A stretch of DNA of 34,397 nucleotides from positions 1-34,397 of the forward strand of contig NZ_LWGM01000005.1 of the NCBI RefSeq assembly GCF_001750215.1. The letters are read 5' to 3'. The notes beneath the pieces were generated by a model. That model was not told the origin of the DNA and ran no database searches. It saw only the letters and a program-made list of their open reading frames with translations. This document shows, piece after piece, positions 6,841-16,660 of this stretch. Position numbers and translations under genes: made by a program. Positions within the stretch are counted from its first letter, which is position 1; each line of letters starts with the position of its first letter. Source of the DNA: Isoptericola variabilis. Lineage in GTDB: Bacteria > Actinomycetota > Actinomycetes > Actinomycetales > Cellulomonadaceae.

Positions 6841-9089
6841 CAGGCCGCAGCGCGCATGTTGTGCAGGCGCAGGCTGTTGTAGACCACCAGCACCGACGAC
6901 AGCGACATCGCGGCGGCAGCGATGAGCGGGTTGAGCAGGCCGGCGGCAGCGATCGGGACGGCCGCGAGGTTGTAGCCGAAGGCCCAGGCCAGGTTCACCC
7001 GAATCGTCCGCAGCGTCCGGCGCGAGACGGTGATGGCGTCCGGGATGACCATGAGGTTGTCGCGCACGAGGATGACGTCCGCCGCCTTAAGCGCGATGTC
7101 GCTGCCGGTGACCATCGCGAGGCCGAGGTCAGCGGCGGCGAGCGCAACCGCGTCGTTGATGCCGTCGCCGACCATCGCCACCCGCTTGCCCTCGGCCTGC
7201 AGCGCGCGCACCACCTCCGCCTTCTGCGGCGGCAGCACGCGGGCGTGCACGCGCTCGATGCCCAGCGTGGCGGCGACCCGCGCGCCGGCCTCGGGGGAGT
7301 CGCCGGTCAGCAGCACCGTCTCCAGCCCCTGGGCTCGCAGCGCCGCGACCGCACGGCGCGCGTGGGGGCGGATCGTGTCGGTCAGAGCGAGGACCCCGAT
7401 CAGCGCGCCGTCGCGCACCACGGTCACCACCGTGGCCCCGGACTGTTCGGCCGCGCGCACCGCCGCCGCGGCGGGCCCGCTGATCGTGCCGGCGCGCGAG
7501 CGGGCGAGCCGCGGACTGCCGACGACGACGACGCGGCCGTCGAGGCGTGCCTCGGCGCCCAGGCCCGGCAGCGCGCGAAAGTCGGTGGCGCCGTCAACGG
7601 CGGCGCCCGCCCGGGCGGCCGCCGCCTCAATCGCCCGGGCGATGGCGTGCTCGGAGCCCCGCTCGACCGCCGCGGCCACCGCGAGCAGCTCGCGCTCCTC
7701 GACGCCGACCGGCGTGGTGGCCTGGACGCTCATGGCGCCGGTGGTCAGCGTGCCGGTCTTGTCCAGCACGACGGTGGTGATCCGCCCGCTCGCCTCGAGC
7801 GCGTCGTGGCCCTTGACCAGGATGCCCAGGGTGGCGGCGCGGCCGATGCCGACCATGAGCGCGGTGGGGGTGGCCAGGCCCAGCGCGCACGGGCAGGCGA
7901 TGATCAGCACGCTGATGCCCACGCCGACCGCCTCCTGCAGCGGCGCGCCGCCCGCCGCCCACGCGAGCGTGACCACGAGGGCGAGCGCGATGACGGCGGG
8001 CACGAACCACGCGACGACGCGGTCGGCCATCGCCTGCACGCGGGCCTTGCGCGCCTGCGCCTGCTCGGTGAGCGCGGCCATCTGCGCCAGCTGCGTGCGC
8101 GCACCCACGGACTCGGCCGCGACCTCCAGGCGCCCGTCGGTGCTGATGGTGCCGCCCGTGACGGCGTCGCCGCGGGAGACCGCCGTGGGGACGGGCTCGC
8201 CGGTCATCATGCTGGTGTCAATCGCGGCGCTGCCGGCCACGACGATGCCGTCAGCGGGGACCGTCTCCCCGGGCAGGACCACGACGACGTCACCGACGCG
8301 CAGCGCGTCCGCCGGCTGCAGCGACTCGGTACCGTCGCGCAGGATGCGCACCTGCGTCGCCGCCAGGGCGTTCAGGGCGCCGAGGACGTCGCCGGCCTTG
8401 CGGCGCGAGCGCGTCTCGAAGTAGCGGCCGGCCAGCTGGAAGGTGGTCATGCCCGCGGCGACGTCGAGGTAGACCGCGTTGGCGCCGGCCGGGGTGATGC
8501 CGAAGCCGAGCCAGAAGCCGGTGCCCGGCTGTCCGACGTCGAGCACGATGGTCACCAGGGCCCACCCGAACGAGGCGGCGATGCCGAGGGACACCAGCGT
8601 GTCCATGCTCACCGCCGCGTGGCGCAGGTTGCGGATGGTGGCGCGGTGGAAGGGCCAGGCCGCCCATGTCACGATCGGCAGGGCGAGCAGCAGGCACAGC
8701 CACTGCCAGCCGGCAAACCGCCACCCGGGCACGAGCGCGAGGATGATCGTCAGGTCCATCAACGGCACCGTGAGCAGCGCCGAGACGGCGAGCCGGCGGC
8801 GCAGGGAGGAGATGCGCACCTCGGTGGCCCGCCGCGACCACGGGTCGTCGGGGTCCTGGCGCACGTGGGCGTCGTAGCCGGCGCCGCGCACCCGCTCGAC
8901 GGCGCGGGCGGCGTCCTGTCGGCGCAGGCCGGAGACCGTCGCGCGCTCGGTCGCGTAGTTCACCGTGGCGGTCACCCCGTCGAGCTTGTTCAGCGCCCGC
9001 TCCACCCGGCCGGCGCAGGCCGCGCAGGTCATGCCGGAGATGTCCAGCTCGAGCGGTTCCGCCTCGGGATGGTCCGCGGTCGTCGTCAC
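6840..9089 (-). CDS. Copper-translocating P-type ATPase (P1B-1), TetR-linked copy
   Basis: A 749-aa CopA/CtpV-like pump moving Cu(I) out of the cytoplasm using ATP. In order: one HMA metal-binding domain with GMTCAAC (Cys22, Cys25), membrane helices, the actuator TGEP, the ion-site CPC in [15 protein letters not shown], the phosphorylation motif DKTGTLTTG, the hinge GDGIND and the terminal MSLSSVLVVYNSLRL helix. The usual SEHP nucleotide-binding motif reads SEHA here. The GTG at 9089 has AAGGAG 7 nt upstream. It is the last gene of a tetR / copD-ctaG / ATPase operon, 23 nt after the preceding stop. The CtaG neighbour suggests it may deliver copper for cytochrome oxidase rather than only detoxify; that is inference. 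Confidence 0.93.
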   Translation of the reverse strand: MTTTADHPEAEPLELDISGMTCAACAGRVERALNKLDGVTATVNYATERATVSGLRRQDAARAVERVRGAGYDAHVRQDPDDPWSRRATEVRISSLRRRLAVSALLTVPLMDLTIILALVPGWRFAGWQWLCLLLALPIVTWAAWPFHRATIRNLRHAAVSMDTLVSLGIAASFGWALVTIVLDVGQPGTGFWLGFGITPAGANAVYLDVAAGMTTFQLAGRYFETRSRRKAGDVLGALNALAATQVRILRDGTESLQPADALRVGDVVVVLPGETVPADGIVVAGSAAIDTSMMTGEPVPTAVSRGDAVTGGTISTDGRLEVAAESVGARTQLAQMAALTEQAQARKARVQAMADRVVAWFVPAVIALALVVTLAWAAGGAPLQEAVGVGISVLIIACPCALGLATPTALMVGIGRAATLGILVKGHDALEASGRITTVVLDKTGTLTTGAMSVQATTPVGVEERELLAVAAAVERGSEHAIARAIEAAAARAGAAVDGATDFRALPGLGAEARLDGRVVVVGSPRLARSRAGTISGPAAAAVRAAEQSGATVVTVVRDGALIGVLALTDTIRPHARRAVAALRAQGLETVLLTGDSPEAGARVAATLGIERVHARVLPPQKAEVVRALQAEGKRVAMVGDGINDAVALAAADLGLAMVTGSDIALKAADVILVRDNLMVIPDAITVSRRTLRTIRVNLAWAFGYNLAAVPIAAAGLLNPLIAAAAMSLSSVLVVYNSLRLHNMRAAA

Positions 9090-9112
9090 GGTGGTGCTCC
9101 TTGCTCGCCGGG

Positions 9113-11140
9113 TCACCGGCTCGAGTGCTGCCGCTCGGCGAGCCGAGCCAGCATCCGGTTGTAGGCGTCGTGCTCGTCATCCAGGCCGGCGTCCATGTGC
9201 CGGTCCTTGCGCTGGGTCTCCTGGGCGTCCTGCCGCCGCCACTGGACGACCAGGATGACGATCACGATCAGCAGGGGGATCTCCCCGCCGGCCCAGGCGA
9301 CGCCGCCACCGGTGTCCTGGGCGGCCGCCAGGTCGGCCCACGGGGCGCCGAGGTAGCGGTAGTAGGTCTCGGCGATGATGGTGGAGCTGGTCATTAGGAT
9401 CACGCCGAAGAAGGCGTGGAACGGCATCGCCGCCAGCACGTAGCCGAGCTTGCCGATGTGCGGCAGGGGCCGTGGGGGGCGGTCGACGCCGACGACCAGG
9501 CCGTAGTACAGGTAGCCGACGACCAGGAAGTGCACGTTCATCAGCTGGTGGGCCCAGTGGTAGGGCATCAGCACACCGAACAGGCCCGTGAGGTACAGCC
9601 CGTAGTACGAGCCGACGAACAGCACGAACACCAGCAGGGGGTTGTACACCACCCGCAGCAGGCGCCAGTGCAGCACCCACGTGATCCACTCGTGGACCCC
9701 GGCGAGGTGCTGTGCGCCACCTCGCTGGGTGGCCCGCAGCAGCAGGGTCACGACGCCGCCCAGCACCAGCAGCCCGGGGGCGAGCATGTTCAGCGCCATG
9801 TGGACGACCATGTGCACGCCGAAGTCCGGGCTGGAGTACTTGCCCAGGCCGGAGCTGGTGGCCACGACCACCACCGCCCAGCCCAGCAGCCAACCGACGG
9901 TGCGCCCGGCTGGCCACCGGTCGCCGCGGTGCCGCAGCCGACGCACCGCCAGGAGGTAGACGCCCACCGCGGCGACGGCCACCCCCGCGAACAGCAGGTT
10001 CGGTCGCCACTGCGAGGCCAGCACCGCGGCCGTGGGCGCCTCGGGCACGTCGAAGCCCAGGAACGCCTGCTGGATGCTCGTCGAGACGAAGTACTGCGGC
10101 GGCGGCTGGCGCGTCATCGCGACGCCCACGCCCACCCATCCGGCAACGGCAAGGGCGCTCAGCGCCAGGCCTCGGCTGACGTGCCGCTCCCGCAGCGACC
10201 CGGCCCGGGCGCGGGCCCCGGCCACGGCTGCCACGGCGGCGGCGGCCGCCAGGCACAGCACCCGGGCCACGATGAACCAGCCGGTCAGCGTGTCGAGGGG
10301 ACCGGACCCGGCAAGCTTGAACCAGGCCAGCACCATCTCCGCCCCGAGCATCACCGGCAGGGCGACCGTCCCCAGCATCAACAGGCGGCGCAGGGCCGCC
10401 GGCGCCACGAGGCGGCCGCTGGCCGCCCGCACGGCCGCGACACCCACCGCACCGAACGAGCCGGCAGCCGCGAGCGTCTGGAAGACGGCGGCGTCACCGC
10501 CGAAGTCGTGCGCCGGCCCCACGAGCACCTGCCCGGTCACGACGGGGGCGAGCACCGCCACCGCCGCGGCCCACAGCGCCACGAGCAGGCTCGTCCACCG
10601 GTCGGCGAAGGCCGCCAGGAAGAACACGACCAGGGCCGCGGCGAGGCTGAGGGTCCAGGCCTTGGGCGGATAGCTGGCGCCGTACACGAACGCGAATGCG
10701 CCCGGCTCCCCGAGCCGGGCGAGGGGAACACCTGCGGAGTCCAGGGCGTCGAAGACGATCAGTCCGGCGGCGCTCGCGGCCCACAGCGCCGAGGCGGCCC
10801 GCAGAACGCGGGTCTCGAAGGTCTGCGGCAGGAACGGCGCACGCCGCGCGAGCGCGCCGCGCAGGAACAGCAGGTGCACGAGACTGCCGATGCTCAGCAG
10901 GCAGCCCACCTCTGCGCCGACCGTCAGCACGGTGGTCGTGATGGCGACGTCAAGGCCCGGGAAGCCCAGCGACAGCTGGTCGAACGGTGCCGCGCCCAGC
11001 AGCACCGTCGTGGCCGTCGGCACGCCGGCCGCCACGAGCACGACGGCCGCCAGCACGGCGCCCACGAGGCCCGTGTGCCGCCGTACGGCAGGAAGGTCGC
11101 TCGGGGCGGCGGCGCGTGCCGGGGCGAGGGGCTCAGCCAT
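9113..11140 (-). CDS. CopD-CtaG fusion: copper resistance D / cytochrome c oxidase assembly membrane protein
   Basis: A 675-aa polytopic membrane protein. The N-terminal half (about residues 20-330) has CopD-like helices with PPKAWTLSLAAALVVFF and GAEMVLAWFKL. The C-terminal half (about 370-640) matches caa3-type CtaG, with GVHMVVHMALNMLAPGLLVLG, YHWAHQLMNVHFLVVGYLYY and PFHAFFGVILM; the many His and Met residues in helices are likely copper ligands. The tail after residue 640 is charged and cytoplasmic. CopD imports or handles copper across the membrane and CtaG helps build the CuB centre. This fusion is known in actinobacteria. The ATG at 11140 overlaps the tetR stop by 8 nt (ATGGCTGA), indicating translational coupling. 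Confidence 0.9.
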   Translation of the reverse strand: MAEPLAPARAAAPSDLPAVRRHTGLVGAVLAAVVLVAAGVPTATTVLLGAAPFDQLSLGFPGLDVAITTTVLTVGAEVGCLLSIGSLVHLLFLRGALARRAPFLPQTFETRVLRAASALWAASAAGLIVFDALDSAGVPLARLGEPGAFAFVYGASYPPKAWTLSLAAALVVFFLAAFADRWTSLLVALWAAAVAVLAPVVTGQVLVGPAHDFGGDAAVFQTLAAAGSFGAVGVAAVRAASGRLVAPAALRRLLMLGTVALPVMLGAEMVLAWFKLAGSGPLDTLTGWFIVARVLCLAAAAAVAAVAGARARAGSLRERHVSRGLALSALAVAGWVGVGVAMTRQPPPQYFVSTSIQQAFLGFDVPEAPTAAVLASQWRPNLLFAGVAVAAVGVYLLAVRRLRHRGDRWPAGRTVGWLLGWAVVVVATSSGLGKYSSPDFGVHMVVHMALNMLAPGLLVLGGVVTLLLRATQRGGAQHLAGVHEWITWVLHWRLLRVVYNPLLVFVLFVGSYYGLYLTGLFGVLMPYHWAHQLMNVHFLVVGYLYYGLVVGVDRPPRPLPHIGKLGYVLAAMPFHAFFGVILMTSSTIIAETYYRYLGAPWADLAAAQDTGGGVAWAGGEIPLLIVIVILVVQWRRQDAQETQRKDRHMDAGLDDEHDAYNRMLARLAERQHSSR

Positions 11141-11732
11141 CGTGCCGGTCCGTGCGCGCCGCCGGCTCCATCCCGCCCGCCAGCTGCACGGCGAGCTGCC
11201 TGGGCGCCTCGAAGGCCGCGGCGCCCTCGGTGACCGAGGCGACCTTGGCGCCATCGAGCAGGACCTGGATCGTGTGCGCAACGACCGCGCGCCGGGCCGC
11301 CGGGACGCCGGCGGCATTGCGCTCGAGGAAGCCGTGGACCGCTCGCCGCACCTCCTCAAGCAGGCGGGCGATCGCGGGATCGGCATCCAGGTGCTCCGCG
11401 ACCGCGTTGCTGAACCGGCAGCCGCGGTACGCGGGGGCGTCCACGTCCGCGCCGGCGGCGTCGAAGAGCGCGGCGATGCGCTCGGGACCGGCGGGGACCG
11501 TCGCCCCGATGTGGGTCAGCCGGTCGCGCAGCTCGTCGGCCCGCAGCCTCAGGCAGGCCAGCACCAGCTCGGACTTGGACGGGAAGTGGGCGTAGAGGGT
11601 CGCCTTCGCGACCTCCGCCTCGGCGACGACCCGGTCAACCCCGATCGCCCGGACGCCGTGCGCCGCGAAGAGCCGGTCGGCCGTCCCCAGGATGCGGTCC
11701 CTGGCTGGTCCTGCAAGCGTCCTGTCCACCAC
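11133..11732 (-). CDS. TetR-family regulator of the copD-ctaG / ATPase operon
   Basis: A 199-aa TetR protein. The helix-turn-helix includes RILGTADRLFAAHGVRAIGV and VAEAEVAKATLYAHFPSK. The ligand domain has YRGCRFSNAVAEHL, found in a common TetR subgroup related to YxaF/LmrA. It is the first gene of its operon and overlaps the next gene by 8 nt. A classic dyad lies 14 nt upstream of the GTG start, so autorepression of the whole operon is likely. A single Cys occurs in the ligand domain (GCRF); whether it senses copper or thiol stress cannot be told from sequence. Confidence 0.88.
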   Translation of the reverse strand: MVDRTLAGPARDRILGTADRLFAAHGVRAIGVDRVVAEAEVAKATLYAHFPSKSELVLACLRLRADELRDRLTHIGATVPAGPERIAALFDAAGADVDAPAYRGCRFSNAVAEHLDADPAIARLLEEVRRAVHGFLERNAAGVPAARRAVVAHTIQVLLDGAKVASVTEGAAAFEAPRQLAVQLAGGMEPAARTDRHDG

Positions 11733-11745
11733 GCCACGGACGCTA

Positions 11746-11759
11746 ACAGACAGGTCTGT
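11746..11759. promoter_or_regulatory. TetR-type operator upstream of tetR
   Basis: ACAGAC-AG-GTCTGT is a perfect dyad, and a second overlapping dyad, AGACAG-GT-CTGTCT, lies 2 nt further from the gene. The minus strand reads TAGACAGACCTGTCTGTTA. This form is typical of YxaF/LmrA-like TetR operators. It sits 14 nt from the GTG start, where it would cover the promoter. Confidence 0.72.
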
Positions 11760-11840
11760 CTACCGGGTCGGACCGTGAGCGACCTCACCGCACGTGGCCG
11801 GGCGTGCGCGCGCACGACGCGTCCGCCGGCCAGCCGGCGC

Positions 11841-12170
11841 CTAGGATCGCACGAGGCGGGCGATGGCGTCGGAGGCCTCTTTGATCTTGGCGTCGGACGC
11901 CTCGCCGCCGAGCTTGGCGGCGTCCACGACGCAGTGCTTGAGGTGGTCGTCCATCAGGCCCAGGGCCACTCCCTGCAGGGCGCTTGTCAGGGCGCTGATC
12001 TGGGTGAGGATGTCGATGCAGTACTGCTCTTCCTCGACCATGCGGTGGATGCCACGGGCCTGGCCCTCGATGCGCTTGAGGCGGGCAAGGTACCGCTGCT
12101 TGTCGGTGATGTAGCCGTGCGCGGCGTGGGTGTCGGTCAACTGGTCGGCGGTCGCGTGAATGTCGCTCAT
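11841..12170 (-). CDS. csoR: CsoR-type copper-sensing repressor
   Basis: A 109-aa member of the CsoR/RcnR family, an all-helical DNA-binding protein without a helix-turn-helix that leaves DNA when Cu(I) binds. The copper ligands are present with the exact spacing of Mycobacterium CsoR: Cys51, His76 and Cys80 (HLKHC). The N-terminal segment YLARLKRIEGQARGIHRMV is characteristic. The ATG at 12170 follows AAGGA by a good distance. It is the last gene of the copper operon that starts with copZ. Four GC-rich dyads of CsoR type occur in the window (three at 16115-16214, one at 26593-26607), and this is the only CsoR here to bind them. Confidence 0.95.
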   Translation of the reverse strand: MSDIHATADQLTDTHAAHGYITDKQRYLARLKRIEGQARGIHRMVEEEQYCIDILTQISALTSALQGVALGLMDDHLKHCVVDAAKLGGEASDAKIKEASDAIARLVRS

Positions 12171-12299
12171 GGTGTGGTCCTTCGAGGGGGCGGGGCGAGG
12201 ACGCTCCGGGGGGCGCGGTCGGCCCGGTGCCGCCCGCATCGGTCCACATCGTGCACCAGCTCGGGCGCCACCGGGCCCAGGCGGCGGGGATTTGTCGCG

Positions 12300-12554
12300 T
12301 CAGGCGGCCACGTAACGGGCCGGGTCGGCGTCGAACTTCGGGGCACACCCGGCGCAGCAGAACCAGTACCGCTCACCCTCGTAGTCACGGAAGAGGCCGG
12401 CGGCCTCGGCCTGGGCCTTGATCACCGTGCTGCCCTTCATCACGGGACACTCGGCGACGTCGTCCCCACTCGGGGCGGTAGCGGTCAGGAGGTTGGTGCG
12501 GCCCGCGGGCGCGGGGGCGCTGCAGCAGCAGGCGCTCTGGGAGTCGTTGGCCAT
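12300..12554 (-). CDS. YHS-domain metal-binding small protein
   Basis: An 84-aa protein whose C-terminal ~45 residues form a YHS/TRASH-type domain: AECPVMKGSTV, then ERYWFCCAGCAPKF and DADPARYV. A short N-terminal tail carries a separate Cys cluster (SACCCSAP). YHS domains occur as metal-binding modules next to copper and heavy-metal ATPases, and this one lies between copA and csoR on the same strand, 29 nt after copA. A cytoplasmic copper-buffering or delivery role is inferred. Seven Cys in 84 residues is high. Confidence 0.85.
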   Translation of the reverse strand: MANDSQSACCCSAPAPAGRTNLLTATAPSGDDVAECPVMKGSTVIKAQAEAAGLFRDYEGERYWFCCAGCAPKFDADPARYVAA

Positions 12555-12583
12555 GGTGGTCCTTTCGGGTGGGGTGTTGAGGG

Positions 12584-14899
<2,316 letters not shown>

Positions 14900-14929
14900 G
14901 GGTGGTCCTTCCTGCTCGATGTCCGTGCT

Positions 14930-15880
14930 TCAGTGCCCGTGGGAGGTGGCGGCGTGGCCGTTTGCGCCGCGCTCGTCCGGGGTCCCGGCGGCGGCGTCGA
15001 GCGCGAAGGCGGCGGTGTGTACCTGCCCGTCGACCTGGAAGTCCAGGTACAGCAGGTAGCGGCCCGCGGTGGGGGCCTCGGCGACGAAGGTGACGCCGGG
15101 GCCAGACAGCTGACCGGCGGTCGGCTCGTCGCCCTCCGGGTGCACGTGCAGGTAGGCCAGGTCGCCGGCGCGCAGGGCCACCAGGTGCCCGAACGCCCCG
15201 AGGTAGGGCTCCAGCGTGGTCACCGGCTGACCGTCGCGGGTGACCTCCACGGTCAGCGGCGACGCCGTGCCAGCCGTCAGCTCCCCGTGCAGGGCGACGT
15301 CGAACCCGTCGACCGACGAGGTGGTGGACTGCGCCGTCGTCGTCACCGGCTGGAAGTCACCGGCGACCTCGACGCTGCGCGTCAGCGTGAGGTTCTCCCC
15401 ACCCGCGGGCACGAAGTCGGCATAGACCCGGTAGGTGCCGGCCGCGTCCCACGCCCACGGCAGCGACCAGCGGCCCTGGGCGTCCATCTCGGGGTGCACG
15501 TGCCGGAACTGCGAGCCGTCCGAGCGCACCACGATCAGATGCAGCCGCTTGGCGTGCCGCTCGATGAAGTCGGTCACCGGCCCGCCGTCGGCGGTGGCGA
15601 CGGTGAACGCCAGCTCGCCGACGACGCCCGCCGCCTCCGGGGCGCTCACCTCGCCCAGCACGTAGCCGTCCTGCTCCAGGGACTGCCCACCCACCATGTC
15701 TCCTCCTTGGCGCTCTTCCGCCGCGGCGCCGGCGCCCGCCGGCGCCGCGGTCACGTGGTCGGACCCGGACCGCGCCTGGACCGACTCCTCCGGCACGACG
15801 ACACCGGCGACCGCCGCCGAGGCGGCGAACACCGCCGCCAGCCCCGCGGCGTACAGGCCGACCCGGACCGGGGCATTCAT
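14930..15880 (-). CDS. Membrane-anchored extracytoplasmic metal-binding-like protein of copper operons
   Basis: A 316-aa protein with an N-terminal hydrophobic segment (VGLYAAGLAAVFAASAAVAGVVV), so anchored or secreted. The rest is predicted beta-rich and contains two related segments: RHAKRLHLIVVRSDGSQFRH-VHPEMD near residues 108-132 and LGAFGHLVALRAGDLAYLHV-HPEGD near 225-250. Both keep a His-rich H...H.HP pattern that could bind metal. The C-terminus is His-rich (GHAATSHGH). Such proteins recur in actinobacterial copper operons, but their function is not established to my knowledge. Its ATG overlaps the copZ stop (TGATG), implying coupling. An extracellular copper chaperone or scavenger is inferred. 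Confidence 0.8.
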   Translation of the reverse strand: MNAPVRVGLYAAGLAAVFAASAAVAGVVVPEESVQARSGSDHVTAAPAGAGAAAEERQGGDMVGGQSLEQDGYVLGEVSAPEAAGVVGELAFTVATADGGPVTDFIERHAKRLHLIVVRSDGSQFRHVHPEMDAQGRWSLPWAWDAAGTYRVYADFVPAGGENLTLTRSVEVAGDFQPVTTTAQSTTSSVDGFDVALHGELTAGTASPLTVEVTRDGQPVTTLEPYLGAFGHLVALRAGDLAYLHVHPEGDEPTAGQLSGPGVTFVAEAPTAGRYLLYLDFQVDGQVHTAAFALDAAAGTPDERGANGHAATSHGH

Positions 15881-16095
15881 CAGACCCGCACCGCCTGGTA
15901 GCCGGCCTCGCTCACGGCGGCCAGCACGGCAGCGTCATCGACCGGCTGGTTCGCGGTCACGACGAGCTTGCCGGTAGCTGCGCTGACGTCGATCTTCTCG
16001 ACGCCCGGCACCTCCCCGACCTCCTCGCGCACGGACATCTCGCAGTGCCCGCAGGTCATGCCGGCCACCTGGTACTCGATCTCGACGAAGCTCAT
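15880..16095 (-). CDS. copZ: CopZ-type copper chaperone (HMA domain)
   Basis: A 71-aa single heavy-metal-associated domain with GMTCGHC (Cys15, Cys18). CopZ proteins carry Cu(I) in the cytoplasm and pass it to CopA and CsoR. ATG 16095 has AGGGAG a few nt upstream; the frame stays open to 16152, but earlier Met codons fall inside the CsoR-type boxes. It is the first gene of the operon copZ / secreted protein / copA / YHS protein / csoR, directly behind two CsoR-type boxes. Confidence 0.93.
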   Translation of the reverse strand: MSFVEIEYQVAGMTCGHCEMSVREEVGEVPGVEKIDVSAATGKLVVTANQPVDDAAVLAAVSEAGYQAVRV

Positions 16096-16114
16096 CGTTC
16101 TCCCTCTCATCTGA

Positions 16115-16129
16115 TACCCCAGGGGGGTA
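16115..16129. promoter_or_regulatory. CsoR-type box 1, upstream of copZ
   Basis: TACCCCAGGGGGGTA is a GC-rich dyad of the TACCC...GGGTA type bound by CsoR proteins. It lies 20 nt before the copZ ATG and overlaps the likely -10 region on the minus strand. Confidence 0.75.
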
Positions 16130-16144
16130 ACTCGCTCTGCGAAG

Positions 16145-16160
16145 ATACCCACGGGGGGTA
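16145..16160. promoter_or_regulatory. CsoR-type box 2, upstream of copZ
   Basis: ATACCCACGGGGGGTA has the same core as box 1, about 31 nt away centre to centre (roughly three helical turns). Two sites on one face would suit cooperative binding by CsoR tetramers. Confidence 0.72.
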
Positions 16161-16198
16161 CCAGCGGTCAAGCGGCTCGGGCGGAGTTGCCCGGGCGG

Positions 16199-16214
16199 AT
16201 ACCCCCGGGGGTAT
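16199..16214. promoter_or_regulatory. CsoR-type box 3, overlapping the thioredoxin promoter
   Basis: ATACCCCCGGGGGTAT is a perfect 16-bp palindrome. Its right end overlaps TATGAT at 16212-16217, a near-consensus -10 for the plus-strand thioredoxin gene. Binding here should block that promoter, which places thioredoxin under copper control. Confidence 0.75.
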
Positions 16215-16217
16215 GAT
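16212..16217 (+). promoter_or_regulatory. -10 element of the thioredoxin operon, probable leaderless start
   Basis: TATGAT lies 6 nt before the ATG at 16224, so transcription would begin at or next to the A of the start codon. No ribosome-binding site is seen upstream. Leaderless messages are common in actinobacteria. Confidence 0.55.
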
Positions 16218-16223
16218 GGCGCC

Positions 16224-16598
16224 ATGGCTACCCGAGAGATGACCCTCGAATCCCTCCAGGAGACCGTCGCCGCGCACGACATCGTCCTGCTCGACTTCTG
16301 GGCCGCGTGGTGCGGTCCGTGCCGAGCCTTCGCGCCCGTGTTCGAGCAGGCTGCCGAGGACCACCCGGAGATCGTCTTCGGCAAGGTCGACACCGAGGTG
16401 CAGCAGGACCTCGCGGCCGCGTTCCGGATCACGTCGATCCCGACCCTCGTGGCCTTCCGCGAGGGCGTGGTCGTCTACTCGCAGCCCGGCGCGCTCGGTG
16501 CCGCGCAGCTCGAGCAGCTGGTGGAGGCCGTGCAAGGTCTCGACATGGGTGAGGTGCACGCCCAGATCGAGGCCCAGCAGGCGGCGGCGTCCCGGTAA
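16224..16598 (+). CDS. trxA: Thioredoxin (WCGPC), first gene of a CsoR-box operon
   Basis: A 124-aa thioredoxin with the fold's FWAAWCGPC (Cys30, Cys33) and the cis-proline segment TSIPTL. It has no signal peptide, so it is a cytoplasmic disulfide reductase. The C-terminal ~20 residues (GEVHAQIEAQQAAASR) extend beyond the usual fold. It is divergent from copZ, and its promoter overlaps a perfect CsoR-type palindrome. Since Cu(I) attacks protein thiols, induction with copper export makes sense. It heads an apparent operon with a 54-aa Cys-rich protein, an RsbW-like ATPase and a DsrE-like protein. A second thioredoxin lies at 21493-21852. Confidence 0.93.
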   Translation: MATREMTLESLQETVAAHDIVLLDFWAAWCGPCRAFAPVFEQAAEDHPEIVFGKVDTEVQQDLAAAFRITSIPTLVAFREGVVVYSQPGALGAAQLEQLVEAVQGLDMGEVHAQIEAQQAAASR

Positions 16599-16660
16599 CG
16601 GACCTCGAGAAGCCCTTCCCCACGGACGACGGACCACCCCCACACCCTGGAGATCGACCC

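Noticed and set aside
16115-16214. The three GC-rich dyads considered as a MerR/CueR promoter signature
   Set aside because: No MerR gene is nearby, the dyads are TACCC...GGGTA type and a CsoR with intact copper ligands ends the operon.
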